From Albugo candida (Eukaryota; Oomycota; Peronosporomycetes; Albuginales), in contig JBDOQK010000078.1 of assembly GCA_040437565.1 (NCBI GenBank), positions 1 through 64,000 of the forward strand: a stretch of DNA of 64,000 bases. Reading direction: 5' to 3'. The notes under the pieces are model-generated. The model made no database searches. It was given only the letters and a program-made list of their open reading frames with translations, and was not told the origin of the DNA. The stretch's first letter is position 1. The number at the start of each line of letters is the position of its first letter. Of this stretch, positions 1 through 13,199 are shown piece after piece. A program made the position numbers and the translations under genes.

Positions 1-1980
1 AACTTTACAGCATTTACAAGCTGGACACAGTCTCGTATTAAGGGTGCTGAGGCTACTACGATACGAGATTATCAACGAGAAGACATTTTATCATCTCTCA
101 CAGGTATTTCACGAAACGTTTTTTATATGTATATATGTTATTTAAGATAGCCTAGGCAACTAGAGAAGTCAGTTTAGTCTAATTCTAGTAATATAGACAC
201 CTTCAACTGAGCATCAACCAGTTCATTTTTGGAACGGAATCATATTAAATCGTTCGCGTATACGTTAAAGACCCAGATTTCAATCAAACTGAAGGAAACT
301 GCTCAATTTATCAGGATGTGGCATCCAGCTTCGATTCCAAGAATGACTGGATCCGACATNNNNNNNNNNNNNNNNNNNNNNNNNNNNNNNNNNNNNNNNN
401 NNNNNNNNNNNNNNNNNNNNNNNNNNNNNNNNNNNNNNNNNNNNNNNNNNNNNNNNNNNGGAAACTGCTCAATTTATCAGGATGTGGCATCCAGCTTCGA
501 TTCCAAGAATGACTGGATCCGACATTATGTGTTATTGTAGAACGAAAAGCGGTGACGATTAAGCTCTACATGCTGCAATGTAGCAGTCTAAGTGACTGAA
601 TTTCTGAGGAATGAAAGTGATCAAATGTACTCGAAGATAATGCATGAGACGGTTCCTTTAGTGTCATATTAACCAACCAATTGCTTCGTAATGCTCTCTG
701 TATAGAAAATCTACAACTGGATCCTGGATTGGTAATGTGATTGCTCTGGACGGGCTTGGTGGAAAGGCGATTCTAACAACTCATTTTCAAGAGTCAACGA
801 GCATGACATATTTCTCAATTAGTAAATTTGCAGGTGATCTCTCGGTCGGACGAATACTTCCGATAGCAGCAAAATGTTTTTTGGAGTACAAAGATGATAT
901 CGAGTATATGACAAGTGATGTCATTTCTGCGGCCTGTCAAGAGCAAGATCGCATCTGAGAATATCACCTTGGATTGCCGCATGCGTTTTTATTGCCGCGA
1001 GTTTTAATCTGGATTCCTCACCTTCTGCTTGAAAAGCAACGCTCTTTTGAAACAAATCATAATCCCTCAATCACGCCTCAGTAATGCCCGCAATCAATAT
1101 ACCGCAATGTATTCTGAATACGAAGATTCGTCGTGTTCGATCGACGGTGAAATGAGAAAAGCGAGTTTATACACAACATATTGGTCTCTTAAAGTGGAGT
1201 GAGTGCTAAAAGATGTCAAGGATCAGATCAGAAACTATGATGATTTATTTACTTTCGACACAGAACATATGTACACCACTACATCTCGAAGTTGGAGTCA
1301 TATTGCTTTACGCATCCACTAATCGTTTTAAGTGAGCTATCCGGGTCACGATAAGCGGAAAGTACTGTTAGAAAATAACATTTTTAACTAAAAGCTTTTT
1401 TTGGTTCGTTTAATGGTACAACGGGAATGCAAGTTCGTCTGTAATCGTCGTCATAGACTGATGCCTGCAGGTAAAAAACAAAAGAATTCCTAAAAGCATA
1501 TATTAAATTGTTCAATTAGCTAGGCGACTTTGAAATCGAAATGTGTCCACTTCGATGTCCATGCTACCATCAGACACCATTTAACTGATCATATACTTTG
1601 TGCTCCAATTGTAGCGTATACACCCATTAAAGACCACTGCAACTGGAGCGCCCTATATCCCGACCTTGCTGTTTACTCTAGTATGCCTTTAATGGTGTAA
1701 TGCAATGGAATTTTTATCTCACACTTTACCCCACTAGACTCGGTAGAAAGAAGCATCCTTTCATTGTTCATGACCCGAGCGTATGCGACGGCTGCCATTC
1801 CCCTGCGAGGTAAGAAGTACCTAAACTAACAGCAACCTAAACAGATTGGTGCTGTCCATGTCCATGTAGCATGAGATTTAAATAACGTGTTGGTGAGGCT
1901 CTATATTTACATCCTGAAGTTTGGCTATATGCATTGCGCGTTACCTTCATATTATCTTGTGGTCTAACGAACTATATCAT
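1..1980. other. Gene-poor stretch, no recognised gene
   Basis: No recognisable gene is visible apart from the gap-flanking repeat near the start. A short plus-strand open frame at 737-958 (73 residues) resembles nothing I know and has no clear splice or start context. The stretch looks like degraded intergenic or element-derived DNA. Confidence 0.4.
294..525. repeat. Assembly gap 360-459 flanked by a 66-bp direct copy
   Basis: The 66 bases before the 100-N run (294-359) are repeated exactly after it (460-525). This is best read as two contig ends that overlap but were not merged, so the true sequence probably has one copy and no gap. Confidence 0.85.
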
Positions 1981-1998
1981 TCTGGTACCAGCGTTTGT

Positions 1999-2165
1999 TC
2001 TACTGGACTCAAAATACGGCAGCGCCGTCCCGTAATGGTGAAGGATCAGAAAAGGTGGAACGCATTCTTTTCCACTGTACAAGATACAGCTTGCTTGACA
2101 CCGGAGAGTTCTTTTACCTTTACGTTATGCAAGCTACATCGGGTACTTCCTAAAGTCTTCAACGT
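1999..2165 (+). pseudogene. Possible retroelement 3' remnant with a Cys/His-type motif
   Basis: One plus-strand frame near 2030-2110 reads EKVERILFHCTRY followed by a leucine-rich stretch. This recalls the late HxxxC zinc-knuckle region of non-LTR retrotransposons, typically E-x-V-E-H-x-L-F-x-C-P-R-Y. The surrounding frames are broken and no reverse transcriptase lies upstream on this strand. It could be a small LINE 3' fragment in the opposite orientation to the LINE at 3.25-6.5 kb, or chance. A further open segment at 2240-2425 has no recognisable identity. Confidence 0.2.
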
Positions 2166-3249
2166 TTAGTGCAATGGCATCCCTTCTAGACATCGAGTGT
2201 TCTGTTATTGCATTCGGATGATGATGCACCGAATGTATATTGTCATACAACAACTTGCATGATGTCCTTGACGCGCAAACACGGCGCATCAGTTACAAGA
2301 CATTTGCAACAATCTTCCGAACGGAATACCCCGGGTTCAACGATGCCTCTAACCGTGCATATTACCGTGTATTGTTCCCGACTGTGCATCATGTTTTTTG
2401 TCAGCGTCTTTATCACATAACCTGATAGCTTTGAGCTGACAGCTTCCTGAGTGGGGCCTGATAAAAAGTCATTGGAATGGACAAAAGTTTGCTGGATGCA
2501 TTATCGATCATTACGACCAGTAGGAGGGTTGTAAGTGGGATAGATGTCGTCATCGGTCTGACCATTGTAAACTGATGCATCTACCTTGTCATTTGTATTC
2601 CAGTCGCTGAGAGTGGCGCTAACCGAACTTAATGAATGGCGTAATCGTGCAATTTAGTATTATTGTGAAACCTTTCGATCTGAATTACCGCACACTGACG
2701 ACATACGTTTCGCCTCCGAATTATGACTCTGAACTTTTCATTTCGCATTTTTACTAGGAAGCTGCGCTGTGATCACGAAATGAAAAAAAGACGTGACTAG
2801 TGGTAGCCTTCACGTTCGAAAATGTTTATGGTATTCTATACGTATCATTGTGAGAAAGAAGTTTAGGTGTGCTACTAGAGACAAAACGAGAGGATGTAGA
2901 TCTGATCAATGCTAAGCGTCGTATAGGAAAAAAGATCAGCATCTTTTTGACTTTGCCATTGTCAAAATATGATTGATTTGTACGCGCTATTTGGATGGGT
3001 TTCTTAACGACTTGGGTTGGAGAGTAGGAAGCTTCATGCAGCTGGTTTGCATAGAAGCGTTGCACTTTTTGAGTTTTTTTAGGCATTCATGGCGCATTTA
3101 CCCGCTGTATGAAAATGAGAAGCAAGAGACGTGGCAACAACCGCTGTTAGATATCCGACAGCGAAGGAATTGATCATGTCAGCAAGCAATACCACCCATA
3201 AATCAATTGTTGACCGCATTCTGTTGGCAGGTGAGCGAAGATGCGGTGG

Positions 3250-6200
3250 TCCAGGAAAATTACCAAAACTGAGGTTTTATTTTTAGAAAATTAAAATCCT
3301 AACCAATCGTTTAAACTAAGTTTCAAGTGCGACTAGAAACCTAAAACACATTGTTAAGTTCTTTCAACAGTAAATCCCTCCATAATGGTGACGTGTGATC
3401 GCACTCTAGAAAGAGATGTTTGTTGGATTCCACTGCGCCACACGAAGGTTGCGTGCACAATATAATGTCGGGCTGGATTTATTTTAAACCCGAAACGAGG
3501 TCGTACTGGTAACATCGGAAAGGCCCGACGAAACTGTAAATCTTCGAAAATCGGTAAGACACGTTTCCCAAGATGCCATCATGGGGCCATAAATATTCCA
3601 ACTCGTTCTGAATCCATTGCGTCCGATCTTTTCGTGATGACCAATGTGTTAACATCAGATGAATCTTGGTTGCTTCGGGAGGTTTCCAGACGATGTGAAA
3701 TAGATGGAGAAAAATGCTTCCTCTCCTTTCTTTGTGTTACTAGAGAAAACGGTCTGCTACTTGTGTTTGATTGGATCCAAGTGATGAGATCAATCGCCGA
3801 GTGGATACGCTGTAGTATCTGAGTGACTACATTGTAAAGTTGACATAATAACTCTTCTTCAGCCATATCCGATGTATTTATCTCTTCGTCGTTGTAATAT
3901 ATGTCGACGAAATCTTCCGTCGTTGGCCATGTGTCGCTTTCTCGAAAGAAGTCTTGCAGACCTCTAGTGTCGAAAAGTGTAGCAAAGGTTTTTATAAATG
4001 TGCGACGTGGTTCGTCTACCATGCCAAGATTGTACCAAACGCTTTGCGTACTCGGATTACGAGTAGCAGATTCGTAATTTCTGGTCGCGCTGGAACCACA
4101 TCGGTTATTCCATGTAGTACCGACGGCGTTGCAGATTCGTAATTTCTGGTCGCGTTGGAACCACATTGGTTATTCCATGTAGTACCGACGACGTTGCAGA
4201 TATTTCAGATCTGCAATCATAATGCTCCAATCCGTCTGATGTTACATTTCAGATGCGTGTTTCCAACATGAGGACGTTCCTTTCCATTGTACTATTTTTC
4301 CATGTCTATGTGGTGCGAAAGTGAATATGTCCAAAGGCTTTTGTGCTCCAAAGAAAGGCTGGATAAGTCGTAATGGTTCCTTCGAAGCAATTGTATCATT
4401 CGCGGAATATTTGTCGACGAATCGGAGGCGAACTGCTGGAGGAATTGAATACGCTGTACCTTCAGTCGTCCCACCAAACAGGAGCTTGTAGTTTACAATC
4501 TTGGCGGCAAAGATAAATAAATACTTTTTGCTGAAAAGTTGAATGTGTTTTGAATCTGTTTTGTGTTTCCGACCAAGCACAAATCGATTTAGCATCGATT
4601 GCCGCTATCGAATAGTCTCTCCTGGTATGTCCAGGTGCATCGTGCAATACCACAGATGTAATAAAATCATCGAATTCGCAAGCAGTAGTCAATTCGTGCT
4701 CGTGAGATAGACGTAGCCCATCATTGAAACGCTTATCGATAGTTGAAATAACCATTGAATGAGCCAGTTCTGGCCGAACGGAATACCCAAATCCTACCAA
4801 AATTCCGGACCCATTGTGGTCAAATTGGGAATATGGGGTACGGCATGTTCCGATTCATCGAGAGCAAGGCTGATTTGCTCAAGTTGCGTTTAACACCAGA
4901 TACATCTCAGTAGACTTAGTTGCGTCAAATTATCGTTTCGTGTCTCTGAATGCAACGTCGAATCTTCCACAAAAAGAATCCACTAGCGACTGTCGTGCCA
5001 TTACTACAAATGCCATTTTTCTCATGTTGACGAAGTAGATTTAATAAGAGGTCGGTAATGCTGAAAGAGGATCGCTTTGTCATGTCACATTGTGTTTTAA
5101 TGAAGGGTGCGATGAAACGGGCCTTCGTGTTGGTACAAAAGACGAATGCAATCGATAGACTTTTTCAACGCTAATTTTTTCCAAAACGTGAAACCTGTAA
5201 GTCCAATTGACGCCATCATAAGTTTTATCTATTTCGAGAATAGTCTCATATGCTTCCTCCCCACGATGAGGAGCCAAGTCTTGTATGTCGTTGAGATGTC
5301 GAATGTGGTGATGCATCGACCGTCCCCGCACAAATGCATCTCGATCTAGATTGCTCAATCTGGCAAAACCCCCTGCAACTGATACATCGATACCTTTCCA
5401 AGACTTTTCTATCGACGAAAAGTGGGGCGATCGGTCGAATACGATATTCGACCACGATCTTCAGACACTCGACAAATGTTTCCGAAGCAATCTAATAACA
5501 TGCAGCTGGTGGTCCATTGATACCTGGAGTAGAACTACTCCGCATATGCTTGATCGCTTTCGCCGTCTCGGTCGTACTTCAGCGAGTTGAGAGACGGTCT
5601 TGCTCTTCTGACGCAAGAGAAAGTTGACTCGAATCCATTAGCATTTTTTGATTTCTTTCGCATGGATTAGCTGAGTCGGTGTCGAAGATATTGAGAGAGT
5701 CCATGACAACACCGCAAGGATCTCCAAATTCGTCAATAATTTCCTCGGAATTCGATGTCACGGTACCACATATTTTGGTTGCATTTTCGATCGCAAACGA
5801 CGACACGAACTATCCGTGGGGCGAGAAAATGCCTGTAGGATTTACCCATATGCTTCACGCGATGATCGAAGCTCTCATCTTGGTTGTATTTGGCATCTTT
5901 TTCGACCGAAAAGCTGAATTGTTCGAGACTCGATCTGTGAAAATGCCGTGACTGATCGGTGTCTTGCGATATCGAGATCTTGCGACTTACAAAACACGCT
6001 GGATAGACTCAACATCACGTCGAACAATTTGTATAATGTTTTTCTCGATTCTGGAATCTGTTTCTTGATTTCGTCTTCCAACTTTCCGACATTATCCGCC
6101 ATTTGAACGTGTCCACAATATTCCAAGCACCAAATTGACTTCCAATTTGATTGCTTCGACAACTTGAGGATATTCATATAGTAGTAATAAAAATTTCCAA

Positions 6201-6511
6201 TATCCTCACCACGGAGATTGGGTCGGATTTGCAAAAGTTACTTTCTGTGCCAGATGATCTCCCGCATGTCGTGGACGGAAATATTTAGAGATCTTGTATA
6301 TGATATTGAATAGCCCTTCCGACATGCATAGGTAATCTAGTCGATTCTCGCGCGGTAGTGGTCCTGTAAATACTTTTTCAGTAGGATGTTGGATTAGCCG
6401 AGCGTCTACCACATACACCTGCGAAAGCCACTAGAAACATGCTGATCGACTTGATTCGTGTCGAATTGTTATTGTTCCACCAGAAGTATCCATAGCTGGA
6501 TCGAGTAGTAT
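3250..6511 (-). mobile_element. LINE (non-LTR retrotransposon) remnant, ORF2-like
   Basis: Minus-strand pieces follow the order of a LINE ORF2 when read from high to low coordinates. An AP-endonuclease tail lies at about 6640-6210, with RLDYLCMSEG and a GDHLA box corresponding to the usual SDHLA. A linker follows at 6234-5875. The reverse transcriptase comes next: FVRGRSMHHHIR and a KTYDGVNW motif at 5358-5080, and a CEFDDF segment in place of the usual (Y/F)ADD near 4660. The C-terminal region lies at 4166-3579. The pieces are in different frames with stops between them, so the copy is dead. The 5' portion is missing where the gypsy LTR begins at 6512, which suggests the LTR element inserted into or truncated this LINE. 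The 3' end is not sharply defined. Confidence 0.7.
4066..4195. repeat. 65-bp tandem duplication, two copies
   Basis: Units 4066-4130 and 4131-4195 are 65 bp each and differ at three positions, all C/T or G/A transitions. The start of a third copy follows (GCAGAT). It lies inside the decayed C-terminal part of the LINE remnant and is not in frame-preserving multiples, so it postdates loss of coding function. Confidence 0.85.
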
Positions 6512-6515
6512 TGTA

Positions 6516-8275
6516 CAGTACCCTCCGGAAAAGGTTGTCCGCCCCCAAAGTCTTACCGCTTTATGAATCAAACACTTTGACTTCCGAAGCATGTTACACA
6601 CACCTGATGAGTGATCTTCCCATAAAATCTGGTACAAAACTCTTACAGTATATAACGCTGCAATCCTTCAGAATTTTTTTTCCGAATGATGATTTTATGA
6701 TGACAATAACTTAAATAGAGAAAATACATGCTACCAACGAGTAGAACCCCCTTTTGCTTCAATTACTGATTTGATCCTCTCTGGCATGAGTCAAAAAGAT
6801 GCTGTAGCCACTCTGGATCAATAGCAGACCACGTCTGTTTAATTGGAGCCATCGTTCTTCGCTGTTTTTGGCTTTGGGGAGCTTTTGAATGCCTGCTTTC
6901 ATCTTTGCCCATACATTCTTAATGGGATTGAGATCAGGAGAGTTTGCAGGCCATTCTAGCTTTCCAACGCTGCACTCGTCACTCCATTTTTCGGGCGCTT
7001 TGCGCGATGGATAGACGCACCATCTTTCATGAGTATGACACTTCCAGCATTGACAAGGCCTTCTCAGAAGCCAGTCAACTCACCATCGTACACTTGTGCG
7101 ACAAAGTTAGCTGCTGTTCGACGATATGGTGCCATACGCACAAGCTGGCTTTTCTTGCTATCCTGAAAGGCACCCCAGACCATTACTAAAGAACGCCTTG
7201 ACTTGTAAGAAGGTACCAGATATTCTGATTGTTACCTCCCATTGGTAGATCTCCGGACCAGAGGTCGGCGAAAATTCTTCATAATTTTAAAGCTGGCCTC
7301 ATCAGTCCAGCAAATTGATTTCCAGAACTCCAAGGTGGAATTCTGGTATCTTTTTGCGAAGTCCAGCCTCTTAGCAGTGTGTGGCTTGTTTAAAATAGGG
7401 CTTTTTTACCCTTAGACGAGCAAAGAGACCAGCGGCATGTAAAGTCTCTCTCACTGCAGTCTAAACAGCTTTTATTAGTCATGTTCATGGTAATTTCGGC
7501 CGGAGTTGAACGTCTTGCACCCTTGGTGCTGCGTACAACAGTTTTTACATCCTTCCTGGGGTTTTTTTGGCCTTCCAGGGCTTTTCTTTGGCATAACTGT
7601 GTTTTCTTTATTCCACCCCTCCATGATGCGTCGCACCTGTCGCTCATGTGTGTTGAACTTGCAGGCAATTTCTCAAACTTTGGTACTAGCCTACTCCATT
7701 CCAACAATGCGCAAACGTTCCTCGGCTGTCAAAGTTTGTTNNNNNNNNNNNNNNNNNNNNNNNNNNNNNNNNNNNNNNNNNNNNNNNNNNNNNNNNNNNN
7801 NNNNNNNNNNNNNNNNNNNNNNNNNNNNNNNNNNNNNNNNAGCGGCATGTAAAGTCTCTCTCACTGCAGTCTAAACAGCTTTTATTAGTCATGTTCATGG
7901 TAATTTCGGCCGGAGTTGAACGTCTTGCACCCTTGGTGCTGCGTACAACAGTTTTTACATCCTTCCTGGGGTTTTTTTGGCCTTCCAGGGCTTTTCTTTG
8001 GCATAACTGTGTTTTCTTTATTCCACCCCTCCATGATGCGTCGCACCTGTCGCTCATGTGTGTTGAACTTGCAGGCAATTTCTCAAACTTTGGTACTAGC
8101 CTACTCCATTCCAACAATGCGCAAACGTTCCTCGGCTGTCAAAGTTTGTTTTTGTGCAGTTTCAGCCATATTTTATAACTTTTGGGGCCGCGGCAGTGTT
8201 TTGTTCAAGCGCAAGCTTGCGGCTGTGATCGAAAAATTAAAAAAAAAGCGGACAATCTTTTCCGGAGGGTACCTG
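6516..8275 (-). mobile_element. Tc1/mariner-type DNA transposon, decayed
   Basis: The terminal inverted repeats are CAGTACCCTCCGGAAAAGG at 6516 and its near complement ending at 8275. A TA duplication flanks both ends (6514-6515 and 8276-8277), the hallmark of Tc1/mariner insertion. The minus strand encodes a degraded Tc1-type transposase. Its N-terminal helix-turn-helix region lies at about 8165-7860, including a GRPKKPQEG-like linker. A CWTDEASF block holds the first catalytic aspartate near 7300, and an LMKDGASIHRAK block holds the second near 7020. Several frameshifts and stops are present, so it cannot supply its own transposase. The internal 310-bp duplication around the N run is an assembly effect, so the real length is near 1.35 kb. 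Confidence 0.85.
7431..8150. repeat. Assembly gap 7741-7840 flanked by a 310-bp direct copy
   Basis: Positions 7431-7740 recur at 7841-8150 with no difference I could see. The copies sit inside the Tc1-like element and simply repeat its transposase N-terminal region. An unmerged contig overlap is the simplest reading. Confidence 0.85.
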
Positions 8276-8428
8276 TACTGTCCGAGCGGGTAAAAACGAG
8301 AGTGAGGTCATTTAAGTGCTTAGTTTACAGCAATGTGCTAATTGAAGCCTACTGAATCCTTTACTTGATTCTTTGCCTGATTTTCAAGATGACGTGATCG
8401 CTTGCGTAAACATATACCGTCTTTTGCA
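8276..8428 (-). repeat. 3' LTR of the chromovirus-type gypsy element (bulk)
   Basis: The stretch opens TACTGTCC and contains TTGCGTAAACATATAC, matching the LTR at 13051-13199. Its first four bases (TGTA) are found at 6512-6515, on the far side of a Tc1-like insertion that duplicated the TA. The chromodomain-like coding stretch lies just inside it. Confidence 0.65.
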
Positions 8429-11400
8429 TGCCGTCGTGCCCTACATCCTCCCCGAGCAATTTTGCGACGGCGAACCTTGGAGTCTTGTACCAGGTCCCGC
8501 CAATGCGCCACATGCCGTTCTCTTCCTTTCCCCAGGTACACTCGTGCTCTGTAAGTCCATGCCACTTAACGAGCCACTCCGGCTGTTTGTTGAGGATACG
8601 TTAATTGACCATCGCTTCTACAATGTACAACTCGCTACCGATTTGCCCCCTCGAGGATTACCAGCACTGCTTTCGGGACCGGGGACTACTGAATCTAACC
8701 GAATTCGAGACGAAGTGACTTTACAATTCATGTTAGAAATGGGATTCAACTTGCCGAGGTTTTATGGTGGCGCAAGTTTAGCCACTCTTTGCTGATCATC
8801 TCTTTCATCTTGAATAGTTCGATTTTCTTCGCCAACAGCTTCGTCTTTGTCGTCTCGTGTCCCATTTTGTGGTTACGTGGATCCAGATGTCTGGCATCGA
8901 GCATGACCCTGTATCCAGCCTTATATATCATATTGTTGCGCTTCCTGTCGTGGTAGTTTTTTTGGTTTTCTTGAGCCATGGCGAAGTTGGTCTGCGCGAG
9001 TTGAATAAGTTTTTGCCTCTTGTCTGACAATTGCCTTGCGTACTCGGCTATAGAGAGCTTCTTTCCGGCGCCACTAAAAGTTGACATGTCGCCCCGTATT
9101 CATCTCAAAAGGGTGATAGCTGTGCTGACTTGCTCACCAGGGTTGGATGAGAAAGTTCGTTAGTCCCGAGATGAGTTGAACAATTGTCGCCATGGTACGA
9201 CACCATCCGGAGTAGCGCATCTTCCAAAAAAATTCGCACACTCTGACCGTAGCCTGCGCGAGGTGTGCTGTCGTCTTTTGAAAGTTTGATACCCATAATG
9301 GTCATTAGCGACTGGCAAGAGTTTGAACTGGACTTTGGATCTAGATCACTAATGATGACCTTCGGTTATTCTTGTCGACGCACGACGATGTCAAAAAGAA
9401 GTTTTGCGACTTTTGGCACATCTGTGTTCGTGTATGTAGCAGCATATCGGTAGCGCTTCGACAGCTTATCGACCTCTGTCATGATAACATTCAATCTTCT
9501 TGATACCGATAGACCCGTGACAAAGCCATCGAAACTACTTCCCTATCTTCTTCAAGAACTAGAATTGGAATAAGTTTCCCTTTTTCTTGAGCGTGTTTGT
9601 CTTCCATCACGCGCATGCGCCGCAGCTTTGTACGTACTCTCAAACGTCTTTTTCCAATTTGTCTACTGGTACCATACCGCCAACATGAGTTGTACAACAG
9701 GATGGACTTCAGTATTTTTATCGTGATGTTCACGGAAAATGGCGTGATAACTCTATCGTCTACCGGAACGCATAGCCTCTCGTCTTGACATAAGATAATC
9801 CATTCCGCAGCACGTACTTGTCGTGATTCGACTTCAAGGCCTCCTTGAATTCGCGGTCTTTGGTGTAGCCGCTCATAAAAGCATTCTTTGTGATGGGCAA
9901 GAGATGGATGCTTGAAATTTGAAAATCGTTGTGCTGGACTTGATCGTGAATTTGTCCCTGTTGCAGTTGAGGTAAACCCACCTGGTGCACTTTATCCACC
10001 CCGGAAATCCCCGCAAATCTAGTATAAGGTCCTTATCGGGTCGTGGGAGCAAGAGTAGAAGCGCCATGTGCAGACCATGACGTCGAAGATTGACTTCCCG
10101 GCGAACGCACTCTGGTTCGCACTCATGAACTTGTTTTACTTGCCTGTGCTCCTTCCCGGTGGTTGGACTGAAGACGCTTGGGCGTGGAAGCGGGTAGGCG
10201 ACAAAGATGGAAGTCCTTTTGACGTGATGCCGATTAATAAAAACTGCGAGAAAATGTCAGCATACGCTCCATTTTGTCTTGATGTTTAAATGATGAAGCA
10301 TACAACGGCACGCATTGTTTTCTGTAGATATCAAAAGATCGGCCATGGAGATATTAGCCCCTTTTTGCAGAGCCGTCTTGATCTCAAGTTATTTTGGCTC
10401 GTGTGCTTGGGATCCTTTTTCGGAACTTCCAAAATTTTTGGAGAAGATAGGACGCCGCTCATGCATAATCCTGACGCGTCCGTTGTGACGATAAAGGTGT
10501 TAGCAAAGTCCGGCAGCTGAAGAACGGGTGCTTGTTGTAGCGCGACTTCTAAACGTCGAAATGCTTCGTCCTGATCATTCCAGATTCCGTGAGACGTCCT
10601 TATTTACAAGTTCGCTTATGAGAAGTGCTATCTTGGCAAAGTCGCATATAGAGCCCCGTTAGTACCCGGCCAGACCTAGAAAGCTCAATAATTTCTCTCG
10701 CATGGTTGGTGGGCCAGTTTTTTCAATTCTCGCTGTCTTACGCATGTCGACGCTTAAGCCATTCCTAAAATCTGTGTGACAGTGAAACTCGACACTGTCC
10801 TTCCGAAGGTGCATTTGCTTTGGTGAGCGTACAGCTTTTTATAGAGAAGCCCTATAAACAACTCGGACAAATGTGTTCTGTCTTCTTCGTTCGTCTTTGA
10901 GAAAATAAAGATGTCATCAAGGTAGACAACGACAAAATCAAACTTGTCAAACAACACGCGCATAAGGTGTGACTACACACCCGGCATTCCCGCCATTCAC
11001 ATTGGTGCTATGCACCACTGGTATGTCTTCTTGTGCGTTCGAAATGCACTATACATGCGACTAGAACTGATCACGAGCATCCGTCGGTAGCTTTGTGCCA
11101 AGTCAATCAATTTGAACACTGCGCACCCTGCCATCATATCAAAGAGCTCCTCTATGAGAGGAAACGGAATTTTTAAAATTTTGTTCTGTCTATTCACATA
11201 GCGATAATCAATGACCTAGCGAATTGGCTGCAAGCTGTTTCCGGACCGAAGCCACTCGCGCGAGATGGGGCTTATCCCATTACGAAGTCTTTTTTTTGGA
11301 ATGCCAAATATATTTAAGATCCCATTGCGAAACTGACACTTTGACCCAGCCTGCCTTCAGGTTGTCCACAGCGAATGTTTCAAGTGCTTCTTGTTCGGTC

Positions 11401-13050
11401 TTAATACATGAACGGCTTTCTTTCCGATTTCATTTCCACGTCGAAATGCACCGCACGTGTCGGTAGTGGTCCGTCTGGGAGCTTCGATGGAAAGATATCG
11501 GTGTACTCGTTAATAAGGCTGCAAATCCAGTCCGGACATTGTCGTCCACCTTCAAAGAAAACAGAACAAAAACAGCTCTGCGTATTGGTTCCTGCGCACG
11601 TATAATATGCTCGGCTGACCGCATGGTCTAGGAATGATGTCTCGTGCGCTCTGCTCTACAAACTCTGGGACTTCCTGTTCACTGGTGTTGGGCTGACGCG
11701 CAGCACAACTTGGCCTGAGTCCCAGTCAAGTTGCGTGGAGTATTCACGAAACCACAAAGGACCAAAAATCACATCCTGTTCGGCATCTAGTTGGGTCTCA
11801 GTACAAGTTACATTTATAATATCGCTTTCGCTTGTGTGCGCTGGCGCCTCCAAGGTCCCTAGATCAGCCAGCGAGGTAAGGGACCCATCGAACCGCTTGA
11901 AATGAACTTGTTGCGTACTGATAACTCTGGAATCCAGGGCAAAACATATTTGTCGATGCCTCACAATCCAGCAGGATAGTAATTGGTGTGCCATGAATAG
12001 TACTGGCCTTTCGCAGCAAATAAGGCTGCTTATTGACCAAATTAATTTGTACCGCATTGACCGTACATTGATTAAACACGATAGCTTCGTCGATCTCTTC
12101 AATTCTATCCTGAACACTATTGACCATGCCCACACGCGCTCTCAGCCTCGATACTGTCCGAGTTTGTGGCCTGTCGGGCATCCTGCGTTGTAAGCATCTT
12201 CACGTGAAACTACTTGCCCATTGTCAATTTTCATTGGCTCGGGTTGGTTATTCTCGAAGAGTTGATGATTACTTCTTTCTGATATACGATATTTCTGCGC
12301 ACGCCTTGAACTCCCTACGCCAAAGCGTGAACGTTCGAAGTAGTATGCGACATTTATTGTCTGACTGAGAGACGAGCAACGGCGATATTCAGCTTGGGCA
12401 CGTGTCCGGTGCTTGAGACCGCGAGTGAAGTATCAGACAGAGTCGACGTCACTCATATTACGCACTTGAGCCCTTAGCTGTCAAAAGTGATTCACAAAGT
12501 CGCCAAGATCTCGACACTGCGTTTGAGTGAGATTACGAAGCTGTTCACAAAGCCGTAGCAGTAGATAAGCCGGTACGAACTCTTGCTCAATGTGAAAGAA
12601 TAATTAATCGACAGTATTTAATCTGCTGCGCGAACAGGCAAAATGCTTAGCCGCTGTACCGGTGAACATGCTTCCGATAGTCGGAATAATTGTGGCTACC
12701 ATCGTCGCGCTCTTCCACTCGACGCGCATCACTTCAAAATACTGTTGCACTTGTTCCTTTAACAAAGCAAACCACTTTTGCATCTGTCCACTGTAACGAT
12801 TCTCCTTCACTTGGTCAAATCGGATATCTTTTAGCATTTTCGCCTCAGCCATCTTTCGCATTAATTCTTGTTGTTGCGCCAGCATCGCAAGCACGCTCAT
12901 GGCTTCGCACCTACTTGATACACTGTATCGATTGGCGTCGGGAGCAGGTCCGGATGAGGTTCAAGTTAGGCAGATTAAGATTCACGTCAGGTTAGGTCAG
13001 GGTCGGGTTCGGGTAAGAGCAAGTGTCGCTGACCAGCAAGTGCTACCAAA

Positions 13051-13199
13051 TGTACTGGTACAAGCGAAATTTAGTTCAATTAGGTCCTTACTTCACAACT
13101 TCACAACCATGTTCTATCTAATCGTACTGATCCCTTTTACGGATGCGTTGTCTAATTTCTAGGACGTCATCCTTTGCGTAAACATATATCAAATGTACA
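13051..13199 (-). repeat. 5' LTR of the chromovirus-type gypsy element
   Basis: The sequence opens TGTACTGG and closes AATGTACA on the plus strand. It is about 149 bp long and lies directly outside the primer-binding-like tract. It shares its start and the GCGTAAACATATA tract near its end with the LTR at 8276-8428, but is otherwise poorly conserved. Confidence 0.7.

Larger units (their letters stand above)
6512..13199 (-). mobile_element. Old Ty3/gypsy chromovirus-type LTR retrotransposon
   Basis: Minus-strand order is gag (about 12900-12600), retropepsin region (12180-11860), reverse transcriptase with a YLDD active-site box (11197-10754), RNase H/linker, integrase (about 10000-9100), a post-integrase region (9087-8746) and a chromodomain-like stretch reading WLVKWHGL near 8570. 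The LTRs are about 150 bp with TGTA...CA ends: 13051-13199, and 8276-8428 with its first bases at 6512-6515. A primer-binding-like tract (TGGTAGCACTTG on the minus strand) abuts the 13051 LTR. The two LTRs are strongly diverged and no matching target duplication is evident, so the insertion is old. The element is broken, with well over ten interruptions. A Tc1-like transposon is inserted in one LTR. Confidence 0.8.

Noticed and set aside
8373-8795. A 140-codon plus-strand frame
   Set aside because: It is antisense to the chromodomain-like end and LTR of the gypsy element; no start context or homology supports it.
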